DNA of 64,000 bases, taken from Undaria pinnatifida (lineage: Eukaryota > Sar > Phaeophyceae > Laminariales > Alariaceae). Positions 32,060 through 42,526 of this stretch are shown here, piece after piece. The notes beneath the pieces were generated by a model, which did no database searches, was not told the origin of the DNA, and saw only the letters and a list, made by a program, of their open reading frames with translations. The number at the start of each line of letters is the position of its first letter. Position 1 is the stretch's first letter. The stretch lies in contig JABAKD010000015.1 in assembly GCA_012845835.1 (NCBI GenBank), positions 5,017,778-5,081,777 of the forward strand, written 5' to 3'. The position numbers and the translations under genes were made by a program.

Positions 32060-32400
32060 ATGATATATTATAAAAATGAAAATACACTCCAGCTGTGAGA
32101 TCGAAGATTTCGTCGAAACTCATCTTTGCAAGCTGTGTGTGATACTCCGATCGCGCGTATTACGAGTTGTGTGTCCTCATTAGGGATATAGGTCGGCGAC
32201 TCCCCTTACAACTACAGTGTAGCTATCAGGGTCAACAGGGTGATGTTACTCAGTCTGTGCGCGGAAACTATAAAACCCGTTTCTGAGGGGGACAAAATCT
32301 GACAGCTGTGGAGGGAAATGTATCCGTTTATCGAGTGAATCCTGTAAGTCGAATAACCGGTGAGGGGGGGGCGGAGTTTTGAAGGACGTGGGGGCCTGGT
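32060..32400 (+). repeat. AGCTGTGAG dispersed family, long copy 1
   Basis: It starts ATATTATAAAAATGAAAATA, then CACTCCAGCTGTGAGATCGA, AACTCATCTTTGCAAGCTGT and GATACTCCGATCGCGCGTAT, and continues through GTCGGCGACTCCCC, CAGGGTGATGTTA, GTGCGCGGAAACTATA and AAATCTGACAGCTGTG. The long copy at 47390-47735 aligns throughout. Shorter copies are listed at other positions. No open frame. Confidence 0.85.
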
Positions 32401-33184
32401 TTTGATCAAAAGCGAGCGGGGTTGGAGGGGGGGGGCGGACGGGCGGGCAATTTGTGCGTGGAAGCTATAAATCCTTTTAAGGGGATAAATCTGACGGTTT
32501 TGGGGAAAAAAAAGAAAAAAAAAAGCACCAGTTGATCATAGGGGGGGGGGGTTGGGGAATGATTTATATGTTTGATCTCTTTTTGTAGTAGCCTTATCTA
32601 GCTTATTTTTTATTTGCTGGTTGGTTACATTTAAAAGGAAGCACAGGAGGCTTACGGGTGTAAGAATGTTGTTCGAAGTTACAGTCAGCCAGATACACGG
32701 ATATTGTTTTCATCCACGAGTTAAGAAAAAGGTTCGTTACGTCTTGGTCACTGGACCTAGGTGTTTTGACTTGACTACGGCTGATGTGGGTGGAGCGTGG
32801 GCGCAATTCTAGAGAGGTCAAACGCGTGCTTGGATTTAGTTCGTGTGATCGTTTATTTTGTGGAGACAGAGCCCTTTGGGCATTCAAGGAGAAACAATGT
32901 CGGAATAAAATGACGAACGCTGCATCGGCAACACGAAGCAATCCGGTCTAAATACGGGGTAGGATAAGGGGTGTGGCCGAAGCGCGATGTTGGGAGCTGG
33001 GCTGCCTGCACGCGCACAGCATGCTGATCTGATAACCGACAGCACTTGAAAAATAATCAGTCTCAACATGGCCTCTCACGCGCTGAAAATTGTGTACCAG
33101 GTAGTATATAGGTCACGCCCTCTACCTTATAAAAAAAATTCCAAGCCAAAAATAAAATCTTCGCTGGTGTCGCATATCGCGTAC

Positions 33185-33262
33185 CAGGTATATTATAAAA
33201 ATGTAAGTACACTCCAGCTGTGAGATCGAAGATTTTGTCGAAACTCATCTTTGCAAGCTGTG
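33185..33262 (+). repeat. AGCTGTGAG dispersed family, short copy
   Basis: It carries the TATTATAAAAATG to TTTGCAAGCTGTG part of the family only. A GTACCAGGTA motif flanks it on the left. Other short copies are near 23085-23178, 44455-44520 (minus), 46845-46915, 57845-57945 and 63690-63775, with fragments near 34970-35035 (minus) and 35128-35180. Confidence 0.8.
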
Positions 33263-33617
33263 TTTATGTCGCATATATGCCAATGTCATGTCATAGTGTC
33301 GTATGATGCCATATTTTCAAAAAAAAAAAACTTATTCCCCGCCGGATGTCCACGCTGTTTTTTGTTTTTTCGATTAAGACCATGAAATTTTGCACACGCC
33401 TTTTATGTGCCCTTGCTGAGATCTCTTGAAACCACCGAGTTTATTTTATTTTATTTTGCCTGATTTTTCGTCAGTTAGTTGTCAGTTAAGATGTTTTCGG
33501 AAAATGTGGACCACCTTGACCTAATTTTGTTCGGTAAAAGAAAAAATGAGGGTCAAGTTTCTGGACGGGCATGTAGAACACGTGCGCAAAAACGCCGTGG
33601 ACATTGGGTGGTGTAAA

Positions 33618-33879
33618 GTTATAGGTGGGGACACAGAGTGCCCCCTGCAGGTTTGCCAATTGAGCAGGTCCTCGGAGAGTACTCACTTTCTTTGTCTTTG
33701 TAGAGACGTAGCTTTTTTCGATTCCACCAGAGCCCCGGATAGCTTCTGAGATCGGAGGCACGTGCCTCCGATCTATTTCCTAACTTCCCGAATATAAAAC
33801 GCCAACCTTATCATACGAAACCCATCCAAATGATCTCAAATTCGGATAATTACAGGCCTTTCGAGGCCGTATCGTAACA
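33618..33879 (-). mobile_element. LTR, copy 2 (minus orientation)
   Basis: Minus-strand copy of the LTR at 3480-3743, ending TATAAC at 33618 and starting TGTTACGATACGGCC at 33879. It contains the palindrome AGATCGGAGGCACG/TGCCTCCGATCT with a central CACGTG (near 33750-33773). Confidence 0.7.
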
Positions 33880-34099
33880 CTAGCCCACCCTGATAAGTCG
33901 CATATTATGCAGAAATATGGGAGATTCGGGGAAACTCCGGTTCTACGAACTAGACCATGAGTCGAAGATGCGGCTCCTCAAAACCCACTCCCACACCTCC
34001 AACTGTCTGGCTATAGAGCCAGGAACACGCGAAGAAAAGCAGTTGAAAGAAACGCAGACGAGAGGCTTTTTTCGTCCTGCCGTCGACGCTACATGTAGA
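33880..34099 (-). mobile_element. Retroelement 3' internal fragment between two LTRs
   Basis: 33880-34056 matches, inverted, the last part of the 2570-3479 internal region (GACTCATCAGGGTGGGCTAG, CTCCCATATTTCTGCATA, and so on). It is bounded by LTR copies in the same orientation on both sides, so 33618-34371 has the layout of a terminal-repeat retrotransposon in miniature, although the flanks of the pair do not show an obvious 5-bp target duplication. Confidence 0.55.
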
Positions 34100-34371
34100 G
34101 TTATAGGTGGAGATACAGAGTGCCCCCTGCAGGTTTGCCGATTGAGCAGGTCCTCGGAGAGTACTCACTTTATTTTCCTTCGTAGAGACGTTGCTTTATT
34201 CGATTCCACCAGACAGAGCCCCGGATAGCTTCTTCTGAGATCGGAGGCACGTGCCTCCGATCTGTTTCCCAACTTTCCCGAATATAAAACGCCAACTTTA
34301 TCATACGAAACCCATCCAATGATCTCAAATTCGGATAATAATTGTAGGCCTTTCGAGGCCGTATCTTAACA
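34100..34371 (-). mobile_element. LTR, copy 3 (minus orientation)
   Basis: It starts TGTTAAGATACGGCC at 34371 (minus strand) and ends TATAAC at 34100. The palindrome with central CACGTG is near 34238-34262 and AATAAAGC near 34190-34200. It is very close in sequence to copy 2. Confidence 0.7.
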
Positions 34372-35193
34372 GTGGGACTCTTGTGCGCAAAAATCTGAGT
34401 AAGATACGTTATTTCCTCCAAATAAATGACTTGGGTTTTATCTAGTGTAGGATCCAGTTTTTTCGCTGGATTCTGCTTAATGCTGTCAGATCTTCATTTT
34501 TTTGCACGAAAAATTCTGCAGACATGCTTAAGAGCACGTCCAACCAGATCGTGCATGCGGCGCATTTTTTTTCGCCCCCACTGGAAAAAGCCTAAATATT
34601 ATTGAAAACCTTCAAGGCGTGTCATTGGTCTATACGAGCTTCGCTCCTAGAGACAGCCCGAGGCCGGCATTGGGGTCACTATGATACCAAACATTCAACT
34701 CTTGACCAGATATTTCGAGCGGTATTCGTGGGGGAGATAATTTTTTTTTTTTTACTTGAACCGCCTGTACGTGTATACAATCTATGCTGCTTCGCGCTGT
34801 TCCTGCACGATTAAAATATTGGTGTAATTCATCCGTATAGCTCAAAAATCCCCCACCTAAAGTAAAAATACCAACACTTACCATTATAATGGACAAAAAA
34901 TAGGACCCCTCCCAATAAAAACTCACCCACATCAAAAGCATACTACAAGTACCAATCAACACAGCTTGCAGAGATGAGTATTGACCTGAAATTCGTCGAA
35001 CTCGCGGCTGACGTCCTTGAAATATTCTTGATAAAATGGGCCCCAAGCCAAACAGATCAAGACGCAGACAGACGCGGACCTCTTCCGTGGCAGGTAGACT
35101 CCACCGCGTTATTCAACATGCAAGATACTATAATACAACATTATGAAAATAAAAGTACGCTCCAGCTGTGAGATGGAAGATTTTTTTTAAGTA
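34372..35193. other. Intergenic stretch with repeat fragments only
   Basis: Fragments of the AGCTGTGAG family lie near 34970-35035 (inverted) and 35128-35180. A T12 run lies near 34741. No gene recognised. Confidence 0.4.
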
Positions 35194-36050
35194 CAGTAGC
35201 GGCTACGGTTTAAGAGAACTTTTTTAAGAGAAAGTACGGATTTAAGAGAGAGGAATTGGCTTGTACCAATCAAAAACGATTTAAGAGAGAATTCCTATTG
35301 CTTCCGAGATTTTCTCTTAAATCGAACCATTTGGAAACCACGAGGACACACACATCACACACACAGATTGTGTTCAGGCTGACAGGTCGCGAGGGTAGCG
35401 TTAGTTTCTTGGGTTTGTGTTATTTGTAGGGCGAGTGATGCCTTGATAATGTGAAGGTTTTTTTTTTTGTTGACTCGTGTTTCGTCGGGGGTTTAAATCG
35501 ATGGCATGAGAGGTTGAGGGTGTTGTGTTGAGGGTACGGTGGGAGGAAGGGGTGCAGTGTGTAAACGGGTGCGTCTTTCTTGAGTGCTGGTGCATTCGTA
35601 GCCTCGTGTTGTCCTTCTAGAAGAGGTGCGAGCATGAAACACACCTATAAAACAACAACAAAACCACTACTGCTGTACCGACTTTGCGTGTCCGCGTGCA
35701 AAATGTGCACCGCATGACACGACGATGATTTATTTTCCACGCGCAGATCCACCAAAAGCGCACCACGTACTTGGGTCCACGTGCTCGCCAACCAAGAGAA
35801 TGAGCGGTGGTTGGAGGTAGCCCGACGTGGTAACGCTAGCTGCGTTACGCGACATTGAATGATACACTCTCTACGACCTCCTACGCCATATAGTTCGGAC
35901 AAGAGCGTCTCTCTCTGGCGCGCTTTCGATTTGGCTACGGTATAAGAGAATATTCTTTTTGACCGTAGCCGAGACGGTATAGGAGAAAGCCGGATTTAAG
36001 AGAGAGAAATTGGCTTGCACCGACCCTCTCTTAAACCGTAGCCGCTACTG
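35194..36050. mobile_element. Non-autonomous DNA transposon with perfect 24-bp terminal inverted repeats
   Basis: The left end CAGTAGCGGCTACGGTTTAA (continuing GAGA, 35194-35217) is the exact reverse complement of the right end (36027-36050). Subterminal copies of TTTAAGAGAGA and of a CTACGGTNTAAGAGA motif occur inside both ends (35235-35330, 35935-36000), which is typical of transposase-binding regions. The 857-bp interior has no transposase. CAGT ends and a TA before the left end suggest a pogo/Tc1-mariner-type element; the base pair after the right end is AA, so the TA duplication would need one mutation. Confidence 0.8.
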
Positions 36051-37164
36051 AACGAACAAAACTATATTTTAAGGTGGTCCGCACATTTTTTTCAGAATAT
36101 TCAATTTTCGCGCCGCTAATGGTCGTACCCTTGGCATGGGCCATAGGCTTTAGTCTAGGCCTACGGGGGATGCCAAATGTAAAAATAACATCTCCTATAG
36201 ATCCAGGCCCCCGTGTTGTGTGTAAAATAAGCGCCCAAAACCACGGCAAAACAGTCTATACCTCTCATGAAGCGTAGCAATTTTGTATGTACGGTTGTGT
36301 TTAGAGTGATTCATTCCGGTGAAGCGACCTCTCTTCCAGTTCTAGAAGCTAACTTAGCATTTGATGACTAGCTGTGTGTGCGTGCGTGCGTGCGTGTGCG
36401 CCCGCTACCGATCGATTCGGAATGGAAGGGGCTAACGAAACATCAAAACAAACTTCTATCGAGGACATCATGTTCAATTCAACATAATGGCCAAATTGGA
36501 CACGACAAATGAAACCATAAATAGACGATGCATTCATCACGTCAGCCGAAGCTGCGGCGGTATAAAACCGATGACCGCTGTGGCTGTATAAAACCGATGC
36601 CCGCAGCGTGAGGCAATCGGAGGGCAAACGTGCAAACGTGCAGCAAACCATCGCACCATCACGTTAGGCAACGCCCTGTCGACAAATTCTGCCCAGATAA
36701 GAGGATAGTTCAGTTGTTAAATTTCCACAGTTTTTACACTAGGGAAGCATTCCGGCATCTGCCAGTCCCGTCAAGGGAAGCGCTGGGTTGATGTACCGAA
36801 CAGGACTTCAACTGACACGATTGCGCGTGCCCCCAAACCCACACACGGTCTAGACCTGATACGAACAAAAATACCAGGTGCCGGCATAATCCTAAACAAA
36901 ATCAGAAAAGGACACAATCACTGGCAGTCAAAAAAAAAGGGCGTCCGCTCGTAGGGTGTGCCCACTGGGCAAACACTTTTGCCAAAACCGAGCGCTACCA
37001 AAATTGCCCTCTTCCGTTGTGTACATAACCCCCGCCATAAAATTTGCACTTCCACCGAAAAATCTCAAGGCGAAACAAATCTCAACTGTGGCGATGCCCA
37101 CGACACATATCTGGGCAACGCAATTTGGCGGGGGTAAAAAAATCTACAGTCGTAAAAAAAGGCT
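36051..37164. other. Intergenic stretch before the LHCF pair
   Basis: Contains a short GTGC/GCGT microsatellite near 36378-36400 and otherwise only short unsupported frames. It should include the 3' untranslated region of the minus-strand LHCF gene. Confidence 0.4.
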
Positions 37165-40100
37165 TTAGTTGAAGGTGTACGAGGCGCCGACGAGGTCGTT
37201 GATGACGTAGGGGTGGTTGTTGAGCTCCTCGTGTACCATGAGGGCCAGGATGCCCATCTGCGCGGCACGGCCGTTGTTGAGCTCGATCGCGCGCTTGGAG
37301 TTCTGGGTCTCCTCGGACATGGCGTCCCACGACGAACCGAAGGGGTTGCCACCGTTGGTGAAGTCTCCAGGGAAGGAGCCCTCCACGTTCTTCATCACCG
37401 CCAGCTCAAGGAAGCCCACGAACACAACGATCTGGGCGAGGCCGACCGGGGGGATCTTGGAGAGAGCCGCCACACCGTTGGGCATGTCAGCGAAAGAGAT
37501 GTTCTCAGACGTGGAGAGCATGCCGGGGAGGCGCACGTTTTGCTGGGTCAGGTGGCCGAGGATGGCGAGCATAGCAATGCGGCCGTGCTTCACCTCCACG
37601 TACCGGAGGCGCTCGAAGCGCTCCTGGTCGGCGTCGGCCAGGAGGCCGAGCGGGTCCCAGAAGCCGAGGGGGGCCTGGGCGCCGATCTCGGACTCGAAGG
37701 ACATCTTCATGGCGGAAGAGGACTTGGCCGAGGTGGTCAGGGCGGCACCGTTGAAGGCGCTGCAAAAAACAAAGCAGCAGTAGAGACACGGGAGAGCAAG
37801 AGCGAAAATATCAGGCATGAGTGAGCTTATACTTCATGCTGCTGCTGTAGGCGGGGGGACGTGGCGCCGCGTTCAAGCTCGATTGCGGCACGCAGAACGA
37901 CGACAACGGAGTACAGATGCTAGGCAAGACCAAGAGAAAATATGCCAGTACAACGACGACACAACCCCGGAAAATAGAGCAAGAGCACGGGTTTTGCTCA
38001 TATCATCACCGGGAGTAGTACTGTCAAAAGGGTGTTGGCATCAGCCGTCCACGCATCGTCAAAAAAGGTACTCCGGTATATTTCAAGACCGTCCGCAATG
38101 AAAACGCATCACATCTTGCGATGGTTGCCAAACAGTGGGTAGGGGTTGTACATGAGTTGGTGACGACACATGCACTGCAGGTACCATATATCTGGTATTT
38201 GGTACGTACTTACCCCTTTGGCATTGTTTTCCTGGATATAAGTATACTTCTGTACACTCTGTATTTTGTATCGCATGTATCTGCCTAAACATTTAGTCTA
38301 GACTAGATAATTTTTGACGACATGAAATATCTAACGAATTGAAACGTGAGTTTTGCATTTTTCATCATCGGCGCTAGCTCTCGCGGGGGGGCGACGCGAG
38401 TATGATGAGGACCTTATATTTGGCACACACATGCAGCAGACGGGGTGTTACGGCAACCTGGACAATTGATACCATTTTTGACACGTCCCGGCGGGCATTA
38501 TTAATGGGAATAGGGGTAAAAACGTATGTCATCGCAACGCGCAGAAATGGCCGCGTTGGTTCTTTTCATGTCACTTGATCTGAACGAGCCACGGCCGGAG
38601 AAGTGGTACAGTACGTCGCGGCAGACACTTGGAAGCAGTATCATAGCAATGCGGATAAATGTCGTGTTGTGTGCGTGACTGATCTGAAAGGACCAAGGTA
38701 GTGCCGGGAATATTTGCCCTGTTGCAGAGAGCTTGGGGCGCAGGTGTAGCAGAGGCAGGACGGGTAAAAAACACAACTACTGTCGCGTAGCCGCCATCCG
38801 TGGCTTATTCGCCTTCAGAGCTGCCACGCTTTCAGGGACGACGTGACTGGAAATAGTGTTCATTTTTTTCTTGTGCAAATCTTTGTCGGGAAAGGCGACC
38901 AAAAACGGTGAAGTGGCTTCAGCATCAGCCGTTCCAACCAAGGCGGGCAGTTTGGCTATGGTGCCAAATATTTTTCTAAACTTCATGCATGCAAGCTTTC
39001 CCCTTCGCCATGTGGATGACTTGCGTTGAAATCCCGGGGGTGTCGCAAGTTCAAAGGGGGGGGGGGGGGGGGGGGGAACTCTTGGAAAGCGAACTAAGCA
39101 ACAACAGTCACCGCGCAAGTAAAACGACATGAGTTAGACGAGTTCTTGACCCACACTCGAGCCCCAGAATGAATAATTTACCATAAGTTATCACACGAAA
39201 AATGCATCCTGTATTTGGGGACAAACATGAGTTGAGTTATAGTGGGACTATCTTATCTGTTCGGGAGTAACAGGGGTCACTCTTGTCTCCGCTGGGAGCA
39301 ACCGGCAATTTTTTTCCAGTATATGATAAATATACCGGCAGTAGTAGTGGTTAAAATGTCATCAGTATGGGAGTGGTTCAGGTGGTTTTGGGTTATAGGG
39401 GGATCTAAGAGAGGGCGGCGCACTGTATCTTGGCCAAAATGCGGTATGCGGTACGAGAGACATGAGACAGGCGATATATTCCGGAAATGCAAGTGTGATT
39501 TGCTTGACATGCAACTTTGTCGAGCCACTGAAAGATAAGTCAACTTTCACGTAGGATATATTATATCGCACGGATGCCTGTCGACCGACACAATCGATAA
39601 CAATGTGGCGCAGCAACACGTGATGACGCACGCAACCCTTCTGACAAATAACGACCCCACAGCCCCAGACGGGGGGGAGGGGCACACACAACACACAACG
39701 AAGATTAGACTACTGTTTTGCGCCCTTGGAAACATGTCCTCGGTGTTCGACGAGGTGATTCCACGGAAGCGTCGCACCGTGCGTCCTTGCCAACAATGAC
39801 AGCATCGGAGCGCTCCTTCCCTTCATTTATTTGGCTGCCACCATTACTGGCAGTTTTTTTTTTTTTTTTATCCTCCGGCGGATGGGGAAAAATAAAGCTT
39901 TAGCTCACCACACTTCACGTATTTTCATACGCGCCGTGTGTCGATTTAACTCAGTTGCTGTATTATTACTGGCAGTATTTCGGGGGTTTGTGCTGTTGAT
40001 TTTTAGTACTCTCACATCATTCTGTGAGCTCTCGCAGAACTTCCGGTAAATACTCAATCCTCTCAGAGTACTCGGCAACGTATGTGAAAAAAGGCACGGA

Positions 40101-42175
40101 CTGGACAAGATAAATCTGGTAGAGTTAAGTACAGGCTGGCGCAGCCAGTATACGCACACCATTTGTGTGCAGTGCACACAACAGGAATCAGCGGCCAACA
40201 TACTACCGAGACATCGTCAGTACATATTCTTACCGCGCGCCATCCCCCCCACCGGCTGATGCGGACCTAACACACCTTTTTTTTAATTCGAAACTTTTTC
40301 GCTCCACATAATTTACAATCCGGGGGTCAGGGTTGATAGAGGTGACAAGCGGGAGATCGATACAGAAGCCTGGCTAGGTTCCACGGGCGTGTGGGACGGG
40401 ACAAGCGGGTGACGGGAACTCGTTCATCTTGCTCAAAAGTCCACGTCTCCTCCATTTCTCCTTGTTTGATTACGCACGCCATTTGATACGAACATTTTAA
40501 CAGCTGAGTTCGACGAATTAAGGGTCGATACAAGTTAATAATCTTTGCCAATCTGCGTACTACACCGGTCGCTGGTTTTTGCCAAGTTTTTAGTGAGTCA
40601 GAACCTAATTAATATGCGTTTACCATGCAGTGCTGTTGTTTGATACTTAGTACCGCATATTGCTCGGCCTCGTGGAATGCACCACCAATCCGAGACGGGA
40701 GAGTTGTTCGTGATCGAACACGCCTCTCCTCAGGGCGGCGAGCGCATCGAAGTCTTCTCAAGGTTTGTCGGGAGTATCGAACGCTGAATTGCAGTCACAC
40801 CGCAGAGTACAGGTAGAGATTTACGTTTACTTCGACAACAATCGACATGAAGGTCGGCACTGGTTGCGGTCACCAACTCAACAAACATCAAGAAAACGAT
40901 TAAATTGGGTCGCATCATAACGCTGATCTATCGCTGCTCTCTTCGGCCTTAGGGGGGGGGGCGGTGAAGTGATAATACGCCGCACGCTGGTCCCGCTGGC
41001 ACTACTGGCAAACACTTTTTCATGGGGTTTCCGTTTTATACTCTAGCGTATTTCTTGGACGCAAGTGACGTGCTGGCATGGCAGGCTCAAGGCTCAATCA
41101 GCTGCAAGTAGATTACTACCGGTCTATGCTATGCCGGTTCCCAGCCACAAGAAGTCGTCACCCATACTGACATATACTATTAACAGTATGGTAACATCTC
41201 GCATTGCTGCTGAAGTTTTTGGCACACGTTTTGAGACCGCTTCAAAAACGAACACAACAGCAGGGCGTATGCTGTAGTTTATATTGGTGGTTAGCAAGTG
41301 TAAATCGATTTCCTGTTAAAGATATCCTCAAGGTGCGTGAGGGCAACTAGGGGAAGCTGCGGTTGCATACAGTGCAAACAGAGCGTGAATGCAGAGCGCA
41401 CGACACCTGGTCACATGGAAGTACACATATGCATAGGAACGCGCTCGTCCAGACAACAAGATAACGCAAATGACTCAATTGCTCATGCAAGGGTTTTCGG
41501 GTCACATCGAGATAGATCGCAAGAGTCCGCGACTGCTCGCAGAAAACACCTGGTACAATATTGGTGTTGGGGGCATATCACCCCTACAGCAGGCAAAGCA
41601 GAAAGGTGACCGGCGTAAAAAAAGGAGGAAAAAAGTGCGCATGCGCCATCTCTGGCAGAAGGGTGGCGCTTCTTGCGTTCGTGGCTTGCTAAAGGCGTAC
41701 AAGGCACAAACTAGCTTGACCCGTGCACATGCAGAGAAGCTGCGTCAGGCCTCAAATTGCGGAGCCTGGATCTCCGCACACCGCAACACAGCCAAAGTGG
41801 CTAAAATAATAACATCATTACTACATATTGCGCAAGTTACAGCGGTATCACCATCATAGACGCAAGCACATGTCGAGGTTAAGCGCATGCTGTGTGTTAG
41901 CGCCACCCTCAAAACAGTGTTGCCTTGCATTTACATGGGGTGTGTCAGGCATCAGCTATCAGCAGTTGTCATGTTGTGTACAATACGAACTGCTGTATCC
42001 TAGGAACCAGGTACCAGGTACATGTTTTCTTGCTCGCCCTCTGCCAGGCGGCCCAAAACCCGCGGTCCAGAAAAAAAAAAGTACCCATATAGACTTAGCG
42101 GTGGGCATCTCACCTGGGGGCCACGAAGGCCTGGGCGCCGGCGGCGCAAGCAACAGCCATCACAGCGGACTTCAT
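37165..42175 (-). CDS. LHCF: Fucoxanthin-chlorophyll a/c light-harvesting protein, two exons (copy 1)
   Basis: A thylakoid antenna protein that binds chlorophyll a/c and fucoxanthin. Exon 1 is 42175-42114 and encodes MKSAVMAVACAAGAQAFVAP. A 4,354-bp GT-AG intron follows, then exon 2 (37759-37165), in phase 2 so that AG plus C makes a Ser codon; total 218 residues. The leader ends AQA-FVAP, matching the ASAFAP-type motif where the signal peptide is cut before Phe in secondary plastids. Helix 1 has RYVEVKHGRIAMLA with the Glu and His-Gly-Arg used for chlorophyll binding and helix pairing; helix 3 has AIELNNGRAAQMGILALMV. The length is typical for the family. It diverges head to head from copy 2 at 42527 and differs from it by about eight residues in exon 2. 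The intron carries several dispersed repeats. Assignment is strong. Confidence 0.95.
39056..39076. repeat. Poly-G run of about 21 bases
   Basis: A homopolymer in the intron of the minus-strand LHCF gene. Its length is uncertain in any assembly. Confidence 0.9.
39858..39962 (+). repeat. TCCTCCGGCGGATGG dispersed element, copy 1 (LHCF intron)
   Basis: A T-run, then ATCCTCCGGCGGATGGGGAA, AATAAAGCTTTAGCTCACCA, CATACGCGCCGTGTGTCGAT and TTAACTCAGTTGC. Near-identical copies are at 44546-44654, and inverted at 63413-63527; a diverged one is near 30440-30535. The short CCTCCGGCGGATGG hairpin and the T-run suggest a small mobile unit. Confidence 0.8.
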
Positions 42176-42526
42176 GGTACTTGTCGGGGTCGGTATATCG
42201 AGTGGTGAGGATGAAAGTACCTGGGAGACGGGTTGTGGCAACAGAGGGCAGGGTAACAGAGCGCGGACCTTTCTGGTAACTTCGCGCGCGCGTTCTCGCG
42301 CGATTTGGCGCGCGATTGTGGACATTTTGGAGTGTCTTGATTGGCTAAATTAATTCAGAGCCGCTAACGTCATCCGGATCTCCCGGTTCAAGTCAAATCA
42401 CGTCGTGTGCCCGAAGCTAGCATGCCAATGCCCGCCGTCGCCACCCCACCCCTACGTCCTCACTAAGGCTCTCTACACTCTCTTCATCTCTCAGGCTTAC
42501 TCTTCTACCTCCTAACCTACAAGATA
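42176..42526. promoter_or_regulatory. Shared bidirectional promoter region of the two LHCF genes
   Basis: Only 351 bp separate the two divergent LHCF start codons, so both promoters and 5' leaders must lie here. The centre holds a CpG-dense tract with GCGCGCG and two CGCGCGA repeats (42279-42315). No clear TATA box was found on either side; a TTGATTGGCTAA tract with a CCAAT-type motif lies near 42337. The plus-side leader is pyrimidine-rich (CTCTTCATCTCTC). Confidence 0.6.

Noticed and set aside
37213-37824. Long frames antisense to LHCF exon 2 (also 44829-45524)
   Set aside because: They mirror the conserved LHCF exons on the other strand, which are GC-rich and codon-biased; they have no splice or family support.
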